A DNA stretch of 64,000 nt. Origin: Athripsodes cinereus. Lineage: Eukaryota; Arthropoda; Insecta; Trichoptera; Leptoceridae. Position 1 is the stretch's first letter; each line of letters begins with the position of its first letter. The position numbers and the translations under genes were made by a program. The stretch is from positions 558,001 to 622,000 of the forward strand of contig OX388310.1 of assembly GCA_947579605.1 (NCBI GenBank), given 5' to 3'. Below, one piece after another: positions 1-10,500 of the stretch. The notes under the pieces were generated by a model. It was not told where the DNA came from. It ran no database searches and worked only from the letters and a program-made list of their open reading frames with translations.

Positions 1-790
1 ATAACAATAATAAGAAAAAAAATAAAAAAAATGGACAATCAGTATGTAGATTTAAAAAAAATAAAATCATTATGTCCGTTGAATAATAAAATAACAGAAT
101 ATGATCAATTCTATAGCCTGTTTTATGATTTTGCATTCTTTATAGGTAACTTCGTAGAAAGGCACTCGTAGAATACATAAAACAACTTGTTAAAGACGAA
201 TCAAAATAGTGTCTTTATATTGGAAATGTGCAAAACCAATCTTCAAAATGGACTTGAGAAATACCTAGTAACTATGCAGTTACATATCTAACAGTAGTAA
301 TATTTGTATGGAACATGTCCAGACTTCTTAATATCCATTAAGTGCATCTTTGTGACTTGCAAAACTAGTCGCTCACTGCTCACAATACTATAACCTAAAA
401 ACGTACACACTTCGACGGCATTTTGTAGAACCCTTCCGTTTACAAACGGCAGCTGCTGTGACGTCATATTCTAGCAAACTGCACAAATAAGTTTCGTTTC
501 TTATCACTTCATAGCTAAACCAGGAAAGGTTTCCTTCTCTTTCTTCTTCCATATGCCCTTCTTCATTGCCATGATATTGCACAGTAAATATATGTTACTG
601 AAATTTTTATATTTTTACTTTTTTGCTTATTTTTTGTCTCCTTCTATATAATTCTTTAAGCAAGCAATTTATTTATTAATTTTCGTAGCTCTTTATTATA
701 TTATTTTCTTTTATATAGTTGGCTGAAAGATGCTGCACTGCAACAAGTCCGCTAAGATGGAATATTATAGTTTTTGATTTATTTATTGTT
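1..790. other. AT-rich stretch without recognisable gene
   Basis: No coding frame with a recognisable motif. A 64-residue minus-strand frame at 388-582 has no family signature. A 14-bp hairpin-forming sequence (CCGTTTACAAACGG, 436-449) recurs as its reverse complement at 950-963, so an old terminal-inverted-repeat element of about 0.5 kb is possible. Confidence 0.5.
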
Positions 791-797
791 GTCGTCA

Positions 798-940
798 AAG
801 TTCATCGGTAGCTTGGAGGAAGAGTCTCGGCCTCATGAACAAGGGATCCGCAGCTCGATTCCAGGATCCGGCAAACTCCCATTTCACGACACAAGCTTTT
901 AGCTTACTGTGAAAGGTATTAAGGTTGTATTTGGGTTTAA
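798..940 (+). mobile_element. tRNA-derived SINE (SINE-B), copy 1
   Basis: An A-box-like TAGCTTGGAGG (809-819) is followed by a B-box-like GCTCGATTCC (853-862), the spacing of an internal Pol III promoter. The body continues through GGCAAACTCCCATTTC and CTTACTGTGAAAGGTAT. The same body occurs inverted near 25.8 kb and, more decayed, near 10.1 kb, so this is a dispersed family and not a tRNA gene. Confidence 0.6.
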
Positions 941-1400
941 GATACCACGCCGTTTGTAAACGGACGGGTTTTACAAACTGCCGACGACATACAACCTATA
1001 AAGGATGACTGTAACATCGGTTAGTGCAAAAGTTGACTTGAAGATTCAAAGGACGTGTACGGAACTGATACACTCAAAGTTATTCTTAATACGGGTAAAT
1101 ACATATTATAGGGTATTATTATACATCTGTTGTTGCATTTGAATGAAAGTACCACGAACCTGTCGACGATGGATACTTCTAAAAGTTCCTTCTTCCTTTT
1201 AAAATAAATTACCTTTCACAGATGAAATATCACAAAGAACAGTTTCCTTTGATTTAAAAAATATCAAAATTTTTTACTAAACAAGTATTTTTTATTAATC
1301 TTATACAAAACACTGAAAAAAAGTGAAAAATTTATTCAATATATAATTTTTCATAGAGGTGAAACATTCAGTGTTGAAATCTTTCTGTAATGAAAATACG
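940..1400. other. AT-rich spacer, no gene seen
   Basis: Only short chance frames. The hairpin-forming CCGTTTGTAAACGG at 950-963 is the partner of 436-449. Nothing else is recognised. Confidence 0.4.
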
Positions 1401-1640
1401 TTTCGCAGAGCACCTGACAAAGGCAGATTTGTAAAGGCAGTATGCCCTCTAAAACAGATGTTCGGGAAACTTATACTTATTTTAAATTCAGCGATAAGGT
1501 TTGCCACCCATCCTAATTGTCGTAATTTTTCCTTGGCACGGAGTGGACAGCTTGCATGTATGTTTATAACATGCAGCTGATCTGCTGGCTACCCCACTTG
1601 TGGGATATTTCGTGATGGTGTAGTAGTAGCAGTTGAAGTA
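1400..1640 (+). mobile_element. SINE-A copy, plus orientation
   Basis: The last 200 bp match the SINE-A consensus I built from copies in this window: AGCGATAAGGTTTGCCACCCATCC, GGCACGGAGTGGACAGCTTGCATG, GCTGGCTACCCCACTTGTGG and a GTAGTAGTAG tail. The 5' part is weakly preserved. Short frames on both strands here are by-products of the repeat. Confidence 0.7.
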
Positions 1641-2670
1641 GTTTCTGAAAACGAGAGATTGATAGTCCTGACTGGGTCGGGATTTGAGAATATCCAAAGT
1701 TGGCTAATAAGAGCGTTGTTATTTAGTTCAAAAGGTCTTTCAACTTGCTTATTTAATGTTAATGAATGCTACTGTTACAAAAAATACTGACCCTATGATA
1801 GCGATACAAGAGCATTAGAAAATTGGAATGAAAAGGTGAATCGATTGGCGTGAACCGCCATTCTAGAAATACGGAGCTTCTCTCCATCCTATGGTTCCAA
1901 GATGACGAAAATAATGAATAAGTGAGGTTCTATTATTGTTAACGATGTAAAAATACAAAGTTTAAATGCGCAGATGTGAAATATTCACACGTGCTGTTTG
2001 TATGAAAACATATGGCGGAGGCTGCTACGAACATTTATCAGAGGAAGTAAAAGATGTAATCCACAGCAGGGTATGTTCGTAGAGTTAGTAGTAGGAGACA
2101 CCCAATTGCCTCTACGCCGTACTACGGTGCTACGATTATACGTAGTAATCCCGGGGCGACAGCTATATTCTGAAAACGGCATGAAGAATTACCACCACAA
2201 CTCAACCAAAAAATCACAAGGAACAACGAAATGAGTAATAATATATGTAGTATCTACTTACCTAGTTTTTAATAGTGTATGTCGACATAATATTGTAAGT
2301 ATTATCAAATTCTTTTTCATTCATAGAAACAAAAATATTTATTTAGTATTGTAATAATATTGATATATCCGTAATCTGTTATATTCAAATTAATTTAAAT
2401 ACTCCAATTTAGACAAAGAAAACAAGTATTTCCATTAACGTTTCAATAAGTGCATTATGTTTTAATTTTATTAAAATATAATAATATTTGATTTATATTT
2501 TATCTTTGTTGTCTACTTGTTTATCATGGTTATTTTATTTTATTTATTCAGTATTTTTTAAATTTAACTATTATTATTTTCAATTGATTTATAATTTATT
2601 TTCATGTATTTTGCCTAATTGATTATTTATTTGATGTTTTGTATTTATTTATAATATAATTTTATAATTG
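1640..2670. other. No recognisable gene; AT-rich
   Basis: A less AT-rich patch at 1990-2200 gives a 78-residue plus frame and a 65-residue minus frame, neither with a known motif. Downstream is strongly AT-rich. I see no promoter, RNA gene or mobile-element ends. Confidence 0.4.
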
Positions 2671-2671
2671 C

Positions 2672-2912
2672 AAGAAGAGAGCATGACAACCTGGAAAAAG
2701 TAATTATGACTGGGGTTGTAGAAAGGAGGAGAGGAAGGGGCAGAGTGCCAATAAGATGGAAAGACCAAATTAAGGAGGCCACACAGAGCTCACTTCACGG
2801 GGCCTAACACATGGCGGAGGATCGCTCAACATGGAGACAGATGGTTTACAGAACGAGGCATGATAGTCACGATCCTCAGGATTGAGGGACCGACACAGAT
2901 GATGATGATGAT
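2672..2912 (+). pseudogene. LINE ORF2 C-terminal tail with (GAT)n 3' end
   Basis: The plus strand reads a LINE-type C-terminal tail: DNLEKVIMTGVVERRRGRGR, then RWKDQIKEAT, then an in-frame TAA where leucine is expected, then HMAEDRSTWRQMV. The frame runs into GTDTDDDD and a GATGATGAT microsatellite, a common 3' end for this class of non-LTR retrotransposon. The reverse transcriptase and endonuclease domains are missing, so this is a 5'-truncated dead copy, as expected for target-primed reverse transcription. The exact clade cannot be set from the tail alone. Confidence 0.75.
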
Positions 2913-3575
2913 AATTTTGTATTGTTATTATATTATTTTTAAATTTGTATTGTTCTTATTCTCGTGATTATTCCCTGTCTTGATTGATTTGACTTCATTT
3001 GTCTATCTAGTATTTCTAATATGTTAAAAGCTCACACCGTATATTAAAGTTTAAAAAAAGGATTGTCACAATACTGCAAAGTTTGAGGAGCATAAAATGC
3101 AAGAAAAAAATTATTTGGTTCAAAACTACTACCTACACTTAATTAATTCGCAATTGTTCATGAAATGGTACTGGAATTTACCTAATGTAGGTAGGTACAT
3201 TTTTCATCAAATAAGTATCCGAATTGATCAAGACAACATTTCAGCATTACTTTGAAAGTTAAAATAACCATTAAGATATGTTTAAGTTAGTTGGTGTTTT
3301 TATTAATATATACAATGAACTTCGAAAGCAGTTTTAAAAATCATTGCTTACCATGTTATTGAGCGTTGCATTGGTCAGTCTACACACGTACAATATGTTA
3401 TCCCACGGGAATATTTGAAATTCCTATCTGTACCTACTCATAAATTTCATCTCCCAATAAGTCTCTTAGACCACCCAACTCCATGGCCACGCATCGTCAT
3501 AAAGGTAATATTTATTTTTGCAACTTAACCCAGTGTCGATATAGTGAGTTTTCACAGACCTCCAATGTCCTACAT
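2913..3575. other. AT-rich spacer, no gene seen
   Basis: No open frame of note and no repeat ends recognised apart from scattered TAGGTAGGTAC strings typical of lepidopteran intergenic DNA. Confidence 0.4.
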
Positions 3576-3577
3576 GA

Positions 3578-3722
3578 TTTTTTTTTTTTTATTTATTCTA
3601 TTTCCTTCATAAATATGTACACAGAATACATTGATATTACAACAACAAAATAATATTACACACAGTAAAAATGCTCCCTCCATAAGCAACTAAATGCTTG
3701 TGCGGAGGGTCGGATTTCAACT
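3578..3722 (-). mobile_element. LINE 3' UTR fragment, minus orientation
   Basis: It begins with a T-rich run and TTTATTTATTC (an A-rich 3' tail on the minus strand), followed by a moderately complex segment that includes a self-complementary CTCCCTCCATAAG...TTGTGCGGAGGG. This layout resembles the other truncated LINE 3' ends in the window. No coding part is kept. Confidence 0.4.
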
Positions 3723-5420
3723 ATAACATTAACACACATATACATAAGAATCAGCTAGAAATATAAATACACATAAGAATTAGTAATCTGAACTCTTTCG
3801 TTTTTAGATAATTACCTATAGGTACACATGTGTAAATGAATAAATAAACTAAACAAAACTTGCTTAATTAAATACATGCTTCTTTCACTTCTTCCACATT
3901 TTTATTTAATTCATATGGAAAAACAAAAAATATTTTCCATACAAACACATATTCTAAAAATATTTTTTAGGAAATGTTTTAAGACTGACTTTTACTATGA
4001 ACTGATGGTATGACGACACTTCTTTTATAAATTTATGAAAAAATTAAGAATACTTGAAGGGTCTCTCAGACCTGTATTGCAATTGTGATAGGTGTATTAG
4101 ATACTTACAAGTGAGTGTACACTGCAAAGGGTTAATCTAACCTTCTACCCTGCATCGCATCTACGTGGCAACGTATATCATCTTCAGGATATTGTGACAG
4201 AATCTACCAGACCACAATCTCCCCATTATCTCCACGTCTTTCATAAAGGTGATAATATTATTATGTCCAACTTTTATCAACCCCTATAGGTACAAGTATC
4301 TAACACGTGGTCCAATATTTTCCCATATAGTCATATTAAGGATGAAAGCTATAAAAATAAATTTAAGGACGTTATTATGACGTGAGACTATAATCAGCCG
4401 TCACAAGCAGGACACGGGGATCATAAGATGAGGTAAAATTTATGTACAAGTTTAAGTGTGAAAGATGACCAAGAAAATGTCACTCAGGAAGGATATAGGT
4501 TAGAAATAAGTGAGTTATGTGTGGTTTGCTATCGAAACTGGACAAATTCATGTATTCTCAAATGACAGTTGACCCCGAAAACTTATTAGAAATGGACTGA
4601 TTTTCATGGTAATATTGACGTCCTCCGCTATTTTACGCACAAATTAAAAATTTGTATAACTCTTATCGACGAATATACTCTGATTAACACAATCTACTTT
4701 CTACTTTATAGTAAATAAATCTTAATATACAATTACTACTCAATCATATCTCATTTGAGAGTTTCAGAGCATGAGATGCCTATTCAGCAATAGCAAAAAT
4801 TTGCTATAAGACATATTATTTCATAACTAAACACTATTATTTACCAATAATTTTTCCCTCAGTTTCGAACGAGTTCAAAATATTAGCAATCCTCCAACAA
4901 AATATATTATTTAACACCCTTTTGAAATGCGTAGGAAAAACCATGGTAATCAAACAAAAACAAAACACACAATATGATATAAACAAAGGATTTAATTTTA
5001 ATTATGTTTCAACAACATCGAATTTATCAGTAATAATAATTGTTGTACCTCATGTGTGATATGTACATATAAATTAGGGGTGAAACGAATCCAGCTTGGT
5101 TTTATTCTTTGGTCATATATCCGATATTAGCTCAATATTCGAACGGGTACCGAATAGTCGTGGTATCTTAAAAAATCATACTTTTAAATCAACGCCATTA
5201 AGAATAAAAAGTGTAATCAGGCCAAAAGAGATAAAATGATATATTATTATAAGGCATGAATATTTTGTTCATGAGTTCGTCGGTAGCCTGCCACAAAATG
5301 AACCGAATCTCCGAATGATGAACCGGCCTCGGTAATCAAAAGATGAACCGAAAAATTAAACAGTTCCTTACTTAATAATTCAAGAGTTTTTGTGTTTACG
5401 CTGTGGAAATCCATTTTTAA
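3723..5420. other. Long AT-rich stretch without gene
   Basis: No open frame over 60 residues and no recognisable coding motif. At 5088-5350 there is a patch with repeated CGAATC/GAACCG words (ACGAATCC, ATGAACCGAA), possibly an old transposon remnant, but I cannot define its ends. Confidence 0.4.
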
Positions 5421-5424
5421 TTTT

Positions 5425-5608
5425 AATAAATAAAATATAAAAATATATTATTGAGCACTGTTTAATCTCCACTATGTTAGGTTTAATACCGAACGTTTTC
5501 GCCTATACTTGTAGGCATCTTCAGGTTCGTTCGAAAACGTTCGGTATTAAACCTAACATAGTGGAGATTAAACAGTGCTCAATAATATATTTTTATATTT
5601 TATTTATT
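5425..5608. repeat. Perfect 77-bp inverted repeat with degenerate hammerhead core
   Basis: Arms 5425-5501 and 5532-5608 are exact reverse complements by direct comparison, separated by 30 bp. On the minus strand the centre reads CTGAAGA, a stem (GCCTA...TAGGC), GAAA and the palindrome ACGT. This is the order of a hammerhead ribozyme, with one change in CUGAUGA and no matching stem I. Similar centres occur at 27.5, 38.3 and 55.5 kb. An 88-residue frame from 5474 is a by-product. Confidence 0.8.
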
Positions 5609-5632
5609 AAAGTTCCTTACTTTTTTACCACC

Positions 5633-5760
5633 GCCCTCAACGCTCCTCTTGGGAGCACAGGGCAGAAACCAGCCGCCTCCATTCAGAGCGTCTCTGTGCC
5701 AATCGCGTCACCTCTTCTCACGACATTCCCTACGCTCTGATATCGTTGTCATAGGAACGG
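5633..5760 (-). pseudogene. LINE ORF2 C-terminal tail
   Basis: Minus-strand translation gives LAQRRSEWRRLVSALCSQEE and then a stop, matching the extreme C-terminus of many non-LTR retrotransposon ORF2 proteins (W..L..ALC..E). Upstream the frame is disturbed (NVVRRGD lies in another frame). It is a short dead fragment directly beside the 77-bp inverted repeat and much less AT-rich than its surroundings. Confidence 0.6.
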
Positions 5761-6365
5761 TGTATTTTGAAAGAGGGACCGACCAGGCCGAAGGAACCCT
5801 TGCGGACGGAAGAACAGAACATTAATGGATAACTTACATTAGAAAATTGTGAAAATTATCTATTCACTGATATCCGGTAAAAGCATTAACCATTTCATTG
5901 CTTAAAACAAAGAGAAAAGCTCCATAACATTGGGATGGCGTTGTTGGTTGCTGTTGAGGGATAAAAATAAACACTTGACTGATGTGTTCGGAAATTCCGT
6001 GCTTTAAATTTATATCGAGATGGTGTCCCGTGGGAAATTTACTTTATTACTCAATAATAATATTACAAAAAAGGGTGGTGGAGCGACGACAGAACAACGC
6101 AACACTTCTCATTCTTATACACTTCGTCTTGTACTCACTAAGTATTTACTTTTTCTTACGCCTTGTTCTGATTTTATTTTTTATGGCTCAACTTGATAAC
6201 TTTCTTCGCTGATTTATATTATAATCCCCGTATAAATATTCAAATCTATTTGTGAATATGTATGTATGTATTTTTTTTTCGATAATATTTACAGGAGGTA
6301 CCTTCTTGTTGTCCAATATAAGATAAATTGAAAAAAATATTTAGTTATCTTCCAAGTGACTTCAT
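5761..6365. other. No gene recognised
   Basis: A 76-residue hydrophobic plus frame (5982-6212) has no family signature and looks like chance in AT-rich DNA. Nothing else seen. Confidence 0.4.
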
Positions 6366-6370
6366 CCGGA

Positions 6371-6615
6371 CGTGACGAGCATCCGCCAAAGAATTGATCT
6401 CCCACTCTTTTCCACAAATTTCGAGTGTCCTGTAAAAGGGAGGTGTTCGAAAGAGTCAAGATATTTTACATCTTAATTACAGAAATGAGATCTGCCACCT
6501 ATCCTGATTTAATTTTTTTCGTTGGCACAGCTTGCATATTTATTGCATGCTGGTCTGCTGGCTACCTCACTTGTGGGATATGCTGTGATGGGAAAGAAGT
6601 ATTAGTAGTAGACCT
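6371..6615 (+). mobile_element. SINE-A, near full-length, plus orientation
   Basis: This is one of the most complete copies: head CCGCCAAAGAATTGATCTCCC, then TTTCGAGTGTCCTGTAAAAG, GAGGTGTTCG, GCCACCTATCCTG, the CTGGCTACCTCACTTGTGG region and a TAGTAGTAG tail. About 245 bp. The head has only a weak resemblance to Pol III A and B boxes (GCCAAAG and TTCGAGTGTCC, about 30 bp apart). It carries no coding capacity. Confidence 0.75.
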
Positions 6616-6677
6616 TAATCTTTCAAAATCTCTGTGATGCAAGGGAAATTATGAAACGGCCCTGGATACTTCATATC

Positions 6678-6680
6678 TTT

Positions 6681-6715
<35 letters not shown>

Positions 6716-6716
6716 T
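6678..6716. repeat. (TTTA)n microsatellite
   Basis: About nine uninterrupted TTTA units. Such runs are common as A-rich tails of truncated LINE copies inserted in minus orientation, but no LINE body is recognisable beside it. Confidence 0.9.
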
Positions 6717-7500
6717 GGTCTTGAGGATATCCAATAAATAATTCACCGAAAAAAGAACGTAGACCTTTTATCCGTTGGTCTGGAAGACCCTTTTTCACAA
6801 CATGTGTTCTTATGATGGCATCGGTACTGGAATGTTATAGGAAAAGTTATCTCTCTTTCAATAGTTTCAGAATTTAACTGGGGCATGAACGCTGTGATTT
6901 CTAGATAAACGCCCAAGGGCAAACAAACATTTTTGAAAATAGCACATAAAATCGTGGTTAGAACGAAGAAATCAACGTGATAATCTCGCCACTGCGTATC
7001 ATCACATTTTTTAATTTACATAAATTGATTTGTTGATTTTGTTATGTACCTGATGGACAAATATATTTTTTGTGTTTGATAAATAAAAAAAGATTTTGTT
7101 TGACACCCATAACTTTAAATCTTTCTTGGCCTATTTCAGAAAGATGATGTAAGTATTAAAATTTAAATCATTCTGGTTTCTTTACCCTGACTGAAGCCGG
7201 GCTAGATGTAAGTAATAATAATAACAAGAATAATATGCTTACTTACTCCACTCTCACCAACTTAGTTGTTTTCTTTTCTTCCCTTACACTTACCTGATTC
7301 TCTTTCCTTATTCCTATCTAACTACTATTATCCAGCTGATAACTTTACTACTGTAGGAATTATGTACTTATCTTTACTAACAAATTCTAGCATACATCAA
7401 ATATACAGATAACTGATGTTTGTCAATTTGTTTGGTTATTTCATATAAGTATGCGATTACTTTTTAAATATAATCATAATATATTTATAATTTTATAACT
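6717..7500. other. AT-rich spacer, no gene seen
   Basis: No motif-bearing frame and no terminal repeats recognised. Confidence 0.4.
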
Positions 7501-7504
7501 TCTT

Positions 7505-7640
7505 CTTCTTTACGTGCCTTGTTGGCTCCCTCTGACGTTGACGATCACCTGGGAGAAATCTTGTCTGTTCTCAGCAAGACGATACAGCTCCTCCACACCT
7601 CTCATCCTGGTTTACCTTCAAATGTTCTGAATCCAGGAAA
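7505..7640 (-). pseudogene. LINE ORF2 C-terminus, intact last 31 codons
   Basis: On the minus strand the frame ends GVEELYRLAENRQDFSQVIV then NVRGSQQGT and TAA (7510-7512), followed by an AAGAAGAAGA tail. The pattern VEELYRLAE.R..F...V.NVR is a typical C-terminus of a class of insect non-LTR retrotransposons. Everything upstream of about 7640 is missing or unrecognisable, so this is a 5'-truncated insertion. The plus-strand frame at 7519-7710 is its shadow. Confidence 0.75.
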
Positions 7641-7870
7641 GCCACTGTCTTCCAACCCCTCTAAGGGTTTTTTTCTTTCTTTTTATTACTTTTCGAATTC
7701 AATGTTTTAGTGTTACCTTACACTGTGATTTTTTTTTTAATAAATTAAAATATAGAATTTAATTTGATCAACGTTTTAGGCATTCACATAATACGAATAA
7801 CGAACTATATTTCTTTTTTTATAGATAGTAATGTTGATAAACCCAAGTGCCCTGTAAAGGGCCTACGGGA

Positions 7871-8244
7871 GATGACAAAACCAAACAGAAACCTCGATTG
7901 GAGAACCATGTCTACACAATGCAACATTGTGTAGAATCTAATCGGAAGAAGTGAGACGGGAGATCGCGATCTGTTTGAGATCTGAAAAATGAGATCCCAA
8001 AAAGATGGTTGCTTCTAAGGTTTGCATAAAGCGTCTCTCGATTGGTGGACCTTACATCGTGACAGTAAGAATGGTGGAATTGATGAACGTTGTCCATGGA
8101 CACCGAAAGTGATCACTTAAGCCAGCCTTGAGCCAATTCGTAAGCGTTGGGACACCTTTCTCACCTCTTCCGATTAGATTCTACACAATGTTGCATTGTG
8201 TAGATATGGTTCTCCAATCGAGGTTTCTGATTGGTTTTGTCATC
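7871..8244. repeat. Inverted-repeat element with 85-bp arms and nested palindromes
   Basis: The left arm (7871-7954) and right arm (8160-8243) are reverse complements with about three mismatches. Each arm contains its own palindrome, CTACACAATG...CATTGTGTAG. The 205-bp centre includes TGTCCATGGACACCG and GTGATCACTT, resembling a 3' segment common in lepidopteran retroposons. No transposase frame. I could not identify a target duplication. Confidence 0.75.
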
Positions 8245-8324
8245 TGCACCCAAATCCGGTTAAACAATAAAAAAAAGTAGTAAATATTCTACGGGAGATG
8301 TTCAAGAATGAAGAATTATGAAGA

Positions 8325-8375
8325 ATGTAATAAACATGCAAGCCGTCCTCTTTGTGGTAACAAAAAATAAAAGAT
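8325..8375 (-). mobile_element. SINE-A fragment, minus orientation
   Basis: A short match to the SINE-A middle: TAATAAACATGCAAGCCGTCCTCTTTGTGG, then AACAAAAAATAAAA. Both ends are lost. Confidence 0.55.
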
Positions 8376-8910
8376 CAACAAGACGACAACAACATCAACA
8401 AACAACTTATATCTATATTCGCATTACTAGTGAATTTTTAGTCATGTATATCCCTAAAAGAAAATAAAATATTTAGGTACATTACAAAAATAATAATTTA
8501 CCTAAAGACGCAATGCTTTTATTCCATCATAATAAAAAAAAACAAAAGAAGAAAAGCAAAATACACGCGAAAAACATTTGCACTTCAATAAGTAAGTTCT
8601 TTTTACTATACGTGTATATACAGAAAGCATGTAGATACTTCTTAAATTTTGTCAACATGTTTTGTCTGAAGAATGTCAGATTGTGTGAAAGAAGTTGAAC
8701 ATCGCCGTTGCACGATCAAAATGGTTTATGTGATTTTCGCAAAACTTGAATATTCTTCTATCTGAATATAAACTGCCTTTTAAGAACTTGGACTTCCAGC
8801 ACAGTTTATATGGGCGATTGGTACTCTTAAACTCTGAAACTCTAAATTTTAAATAGTTGCTACCACTTGTATGTAAAAAAATATTTATCGATATTAACAA
8901 TTTTACAAAT
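8376..8910. other. AT-rich spacer, no gene seen
   Basis: Two short overlapping frames (plus 8513-8698, minus 8676-8900) lack any motif. Nothing recognised. Confidence 0.4.
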
Positions 8911-8911
8911 G

Positions 8912-9333
8912 GGCCACTTACAGATTTTTTTTTGTTACATAAAATTGTAAATTAGTATGAAAGAAACATAACCACAATGTATTTTAATTTTTCTTGCACT
9001 GTTTTCTTAGATATTAGCTTTTAAAAATTGGATTTTCTCGGAGTGATCAAAAACGATATGGCGGCGCTGTGACGTCACGGAGTCCCATGTGTGTATGAGA
9101 TTATAATCTGTGGTGCGAAATTTACTATGATTCACGGGACTCCGTGACGTCATCAGCTGTCAAAAACCATTTAGAGTGTTTTGCCAAATTAACGTCAAAA
9201 GTTTTGGGTTTTATTTTTGGAAATTCGCCATAATTTAGATATTTAAATTTTTTTAACTGATATACTTGTGTTTTCCGACCTTTTTACTTAATTCGATCAT
9301 TCTTATTAAAATCCCCCACGACTGCAAGTGGCC
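8912..9333. mobile_element. Non-autonomous terminal-inverted-repeat element (MITE)
   Basis: The ends are GGCCACTTACAG (8912-8923) and CTGCAAGTGGCC (9322-9333), and weaker complementarity extends a few bases outward. Inside is a second inverted pair, TGACGTCACGGAGTCCC near 9070 and GGGACTCCGTGACGTCA near 9138. No open frame. The target duplication is unclear, so I do not assign a superfamily. Confidence 0.6.
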
Positions 9334-9477
9334 AATTGTATATTTTGTTTGTGTTATACTTAACGCTTCTATTGTCCAAACATGTGTTCAGCTCGAGCAT
9401 TTTTAAAAATTACTGTCTTGTTTATATCTAGTATCCTGCAGTGTGTAACAAAGACGGAAACACAGTATCATTTTGTA

Positions 9478-9585
9478 CGAGTTTATACGTGTATCGTCGC
9501 GTTAGTACGCATAATTCAAGATTCATATCTTAATTTGGGACTAGCTCAATAAGTGTGAATTATCTATGCATGTTGTTGTTGTTAT
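9478..9585 (+). mobile_element. SINE-C 3' part, plus orientation
   Basis: It reads GTGTATCGTCGCGTTAGTACGCATAAT, then TTAATTTGGGACTAGCTCAATAAGTGTGAATT, ending in a TTGTTGTTGTT tail. It matches the 3' half of the better-preserved SINE-C copy at 44.1-44.4 kb. The tRNA-like head is missing. Confidence 0.7.
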
Positions 9586-9599
9586 ACTTTGCGTCAGAA

Positions 9600-9735
9600 T
9601 TCTAAAGACATTACCTGTCATTCAGGAGCAAACTGAAGGCATCGCTCTTCCAATAGAGCTTCTATTGAAGCTAGATTTTAATTAGCTAAAAATTCTAGAT
9701 ATTCTATTGAACGACGCCGAAGAAATTATAAAGTA
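9600..9735 (+). pseudogene. LINE ORF2 C-terminal fragment
   Basis: The stretch CATTCAGGAGCAAACTGAAGG encodes the FRSKLK motif near the ORF2 C-terminus, followed by SLF/F and, further on, TTGAACGACGCCGAAG. The same order occurs at 50.44-50.64 kb, so both derive from one LINE family. It is heavily decayed with no continuous frame. Confidence 0.55.
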
Positions 9736-10084
9736 ATTACAAGATCACAAAATTTTCTGTGAAGATCCTATGACCCATATTGAATGTACAATATACATGT
9801 ACGATTAATAGTATCCAGGTGATATATGTAATACCATCTAAGAGAATGTACCTAGATGGAACTTGGTTAAATGTTAGAACTAGAGATGAGATAACACGTC
9901 TCTGACTGGCCGAATATCAGAAAACGTTATATCGGATTATTCTTATTTGGATAATTAAATATATAACTTCTTGATTATCGCCATCATCATAATGTATTTT
10001 TGTAAAAACTCTTACAAAATTATAGTGTTTCAAACAACGTTCCTCATTTAAAAAAAATACCTATAATTCTGGATTTAAAATAAG

Positions 10085-10215
10085 CCCAAATACACCCAAA
10101 ACACATTCACAGCAAGCAATATGCTTTTGTTAACAACCATTATGTATGTTGGCAGCAGGTGAAATCGAACTCGGATATCTTGATCAAAAGTCTGAATCTC
10201 TTACCATTTTTAATT
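10085..10215 (-). mobile_element. Decayed SINE-B-like copy
   Basis: On the minus strand a B-box-like GAGTTCGATTTC is followed by CTGCCAAC...GCTTGCTGTGAATG and TTGGGTGTATTTGGG, the same order as the SINE-B body at 0.8 and 25.8 kb but with many changes. Confidence 0.45.
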
Positions 10216-10439
10216 TGTGGTGAACAGTATTCTATCAATTTTAAAAGTGGTCCGTAACTTAATTTAATAGTTCCAGACGTTCAAACTAGAAACCCCAAAT
10301 TCGAAAACCTCACCACTCCACTTTTGTAAGCATAATATTGCATTCCATTTGGGTTCTAAGCGTTTTTTTTTTTAATTCAAGTTCATCTATACACAGAAAA
10401 ATGTTTATTGGATGGCGTTTATTTTACATTATTTTCAGA

Positions 10440-10500
10440 ATACATATTTATTTATATATCCATGACGCGAGCCTTTTAAATGTTTAAAAATACACAAAAA
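10440..10500 (-). mobile_element. LINE 3' tail fragment (CGGCTTGCGCC type)
   Basis: TATTTATTTATATATCC then ATGACGCGAGCCTTTTAAATG. Related tails occur at 13.27, 29.13 and 49.04 kb (TTTATTTA then ACGGCTTGCGCCTTT), all in minus orientation here. Confidence 0.45.

Noticed and set aside
388..582. 64-residue minus-strand frame
   Set aside because: No motif, no promoter context, and surrounded by AT-rich DNA and possible MITE ends.
1998..2234. 78-residue plus frame in a less AT-rich patch
   Set aside because: An overlapping minus frame is equally open and no family pattern is visible.
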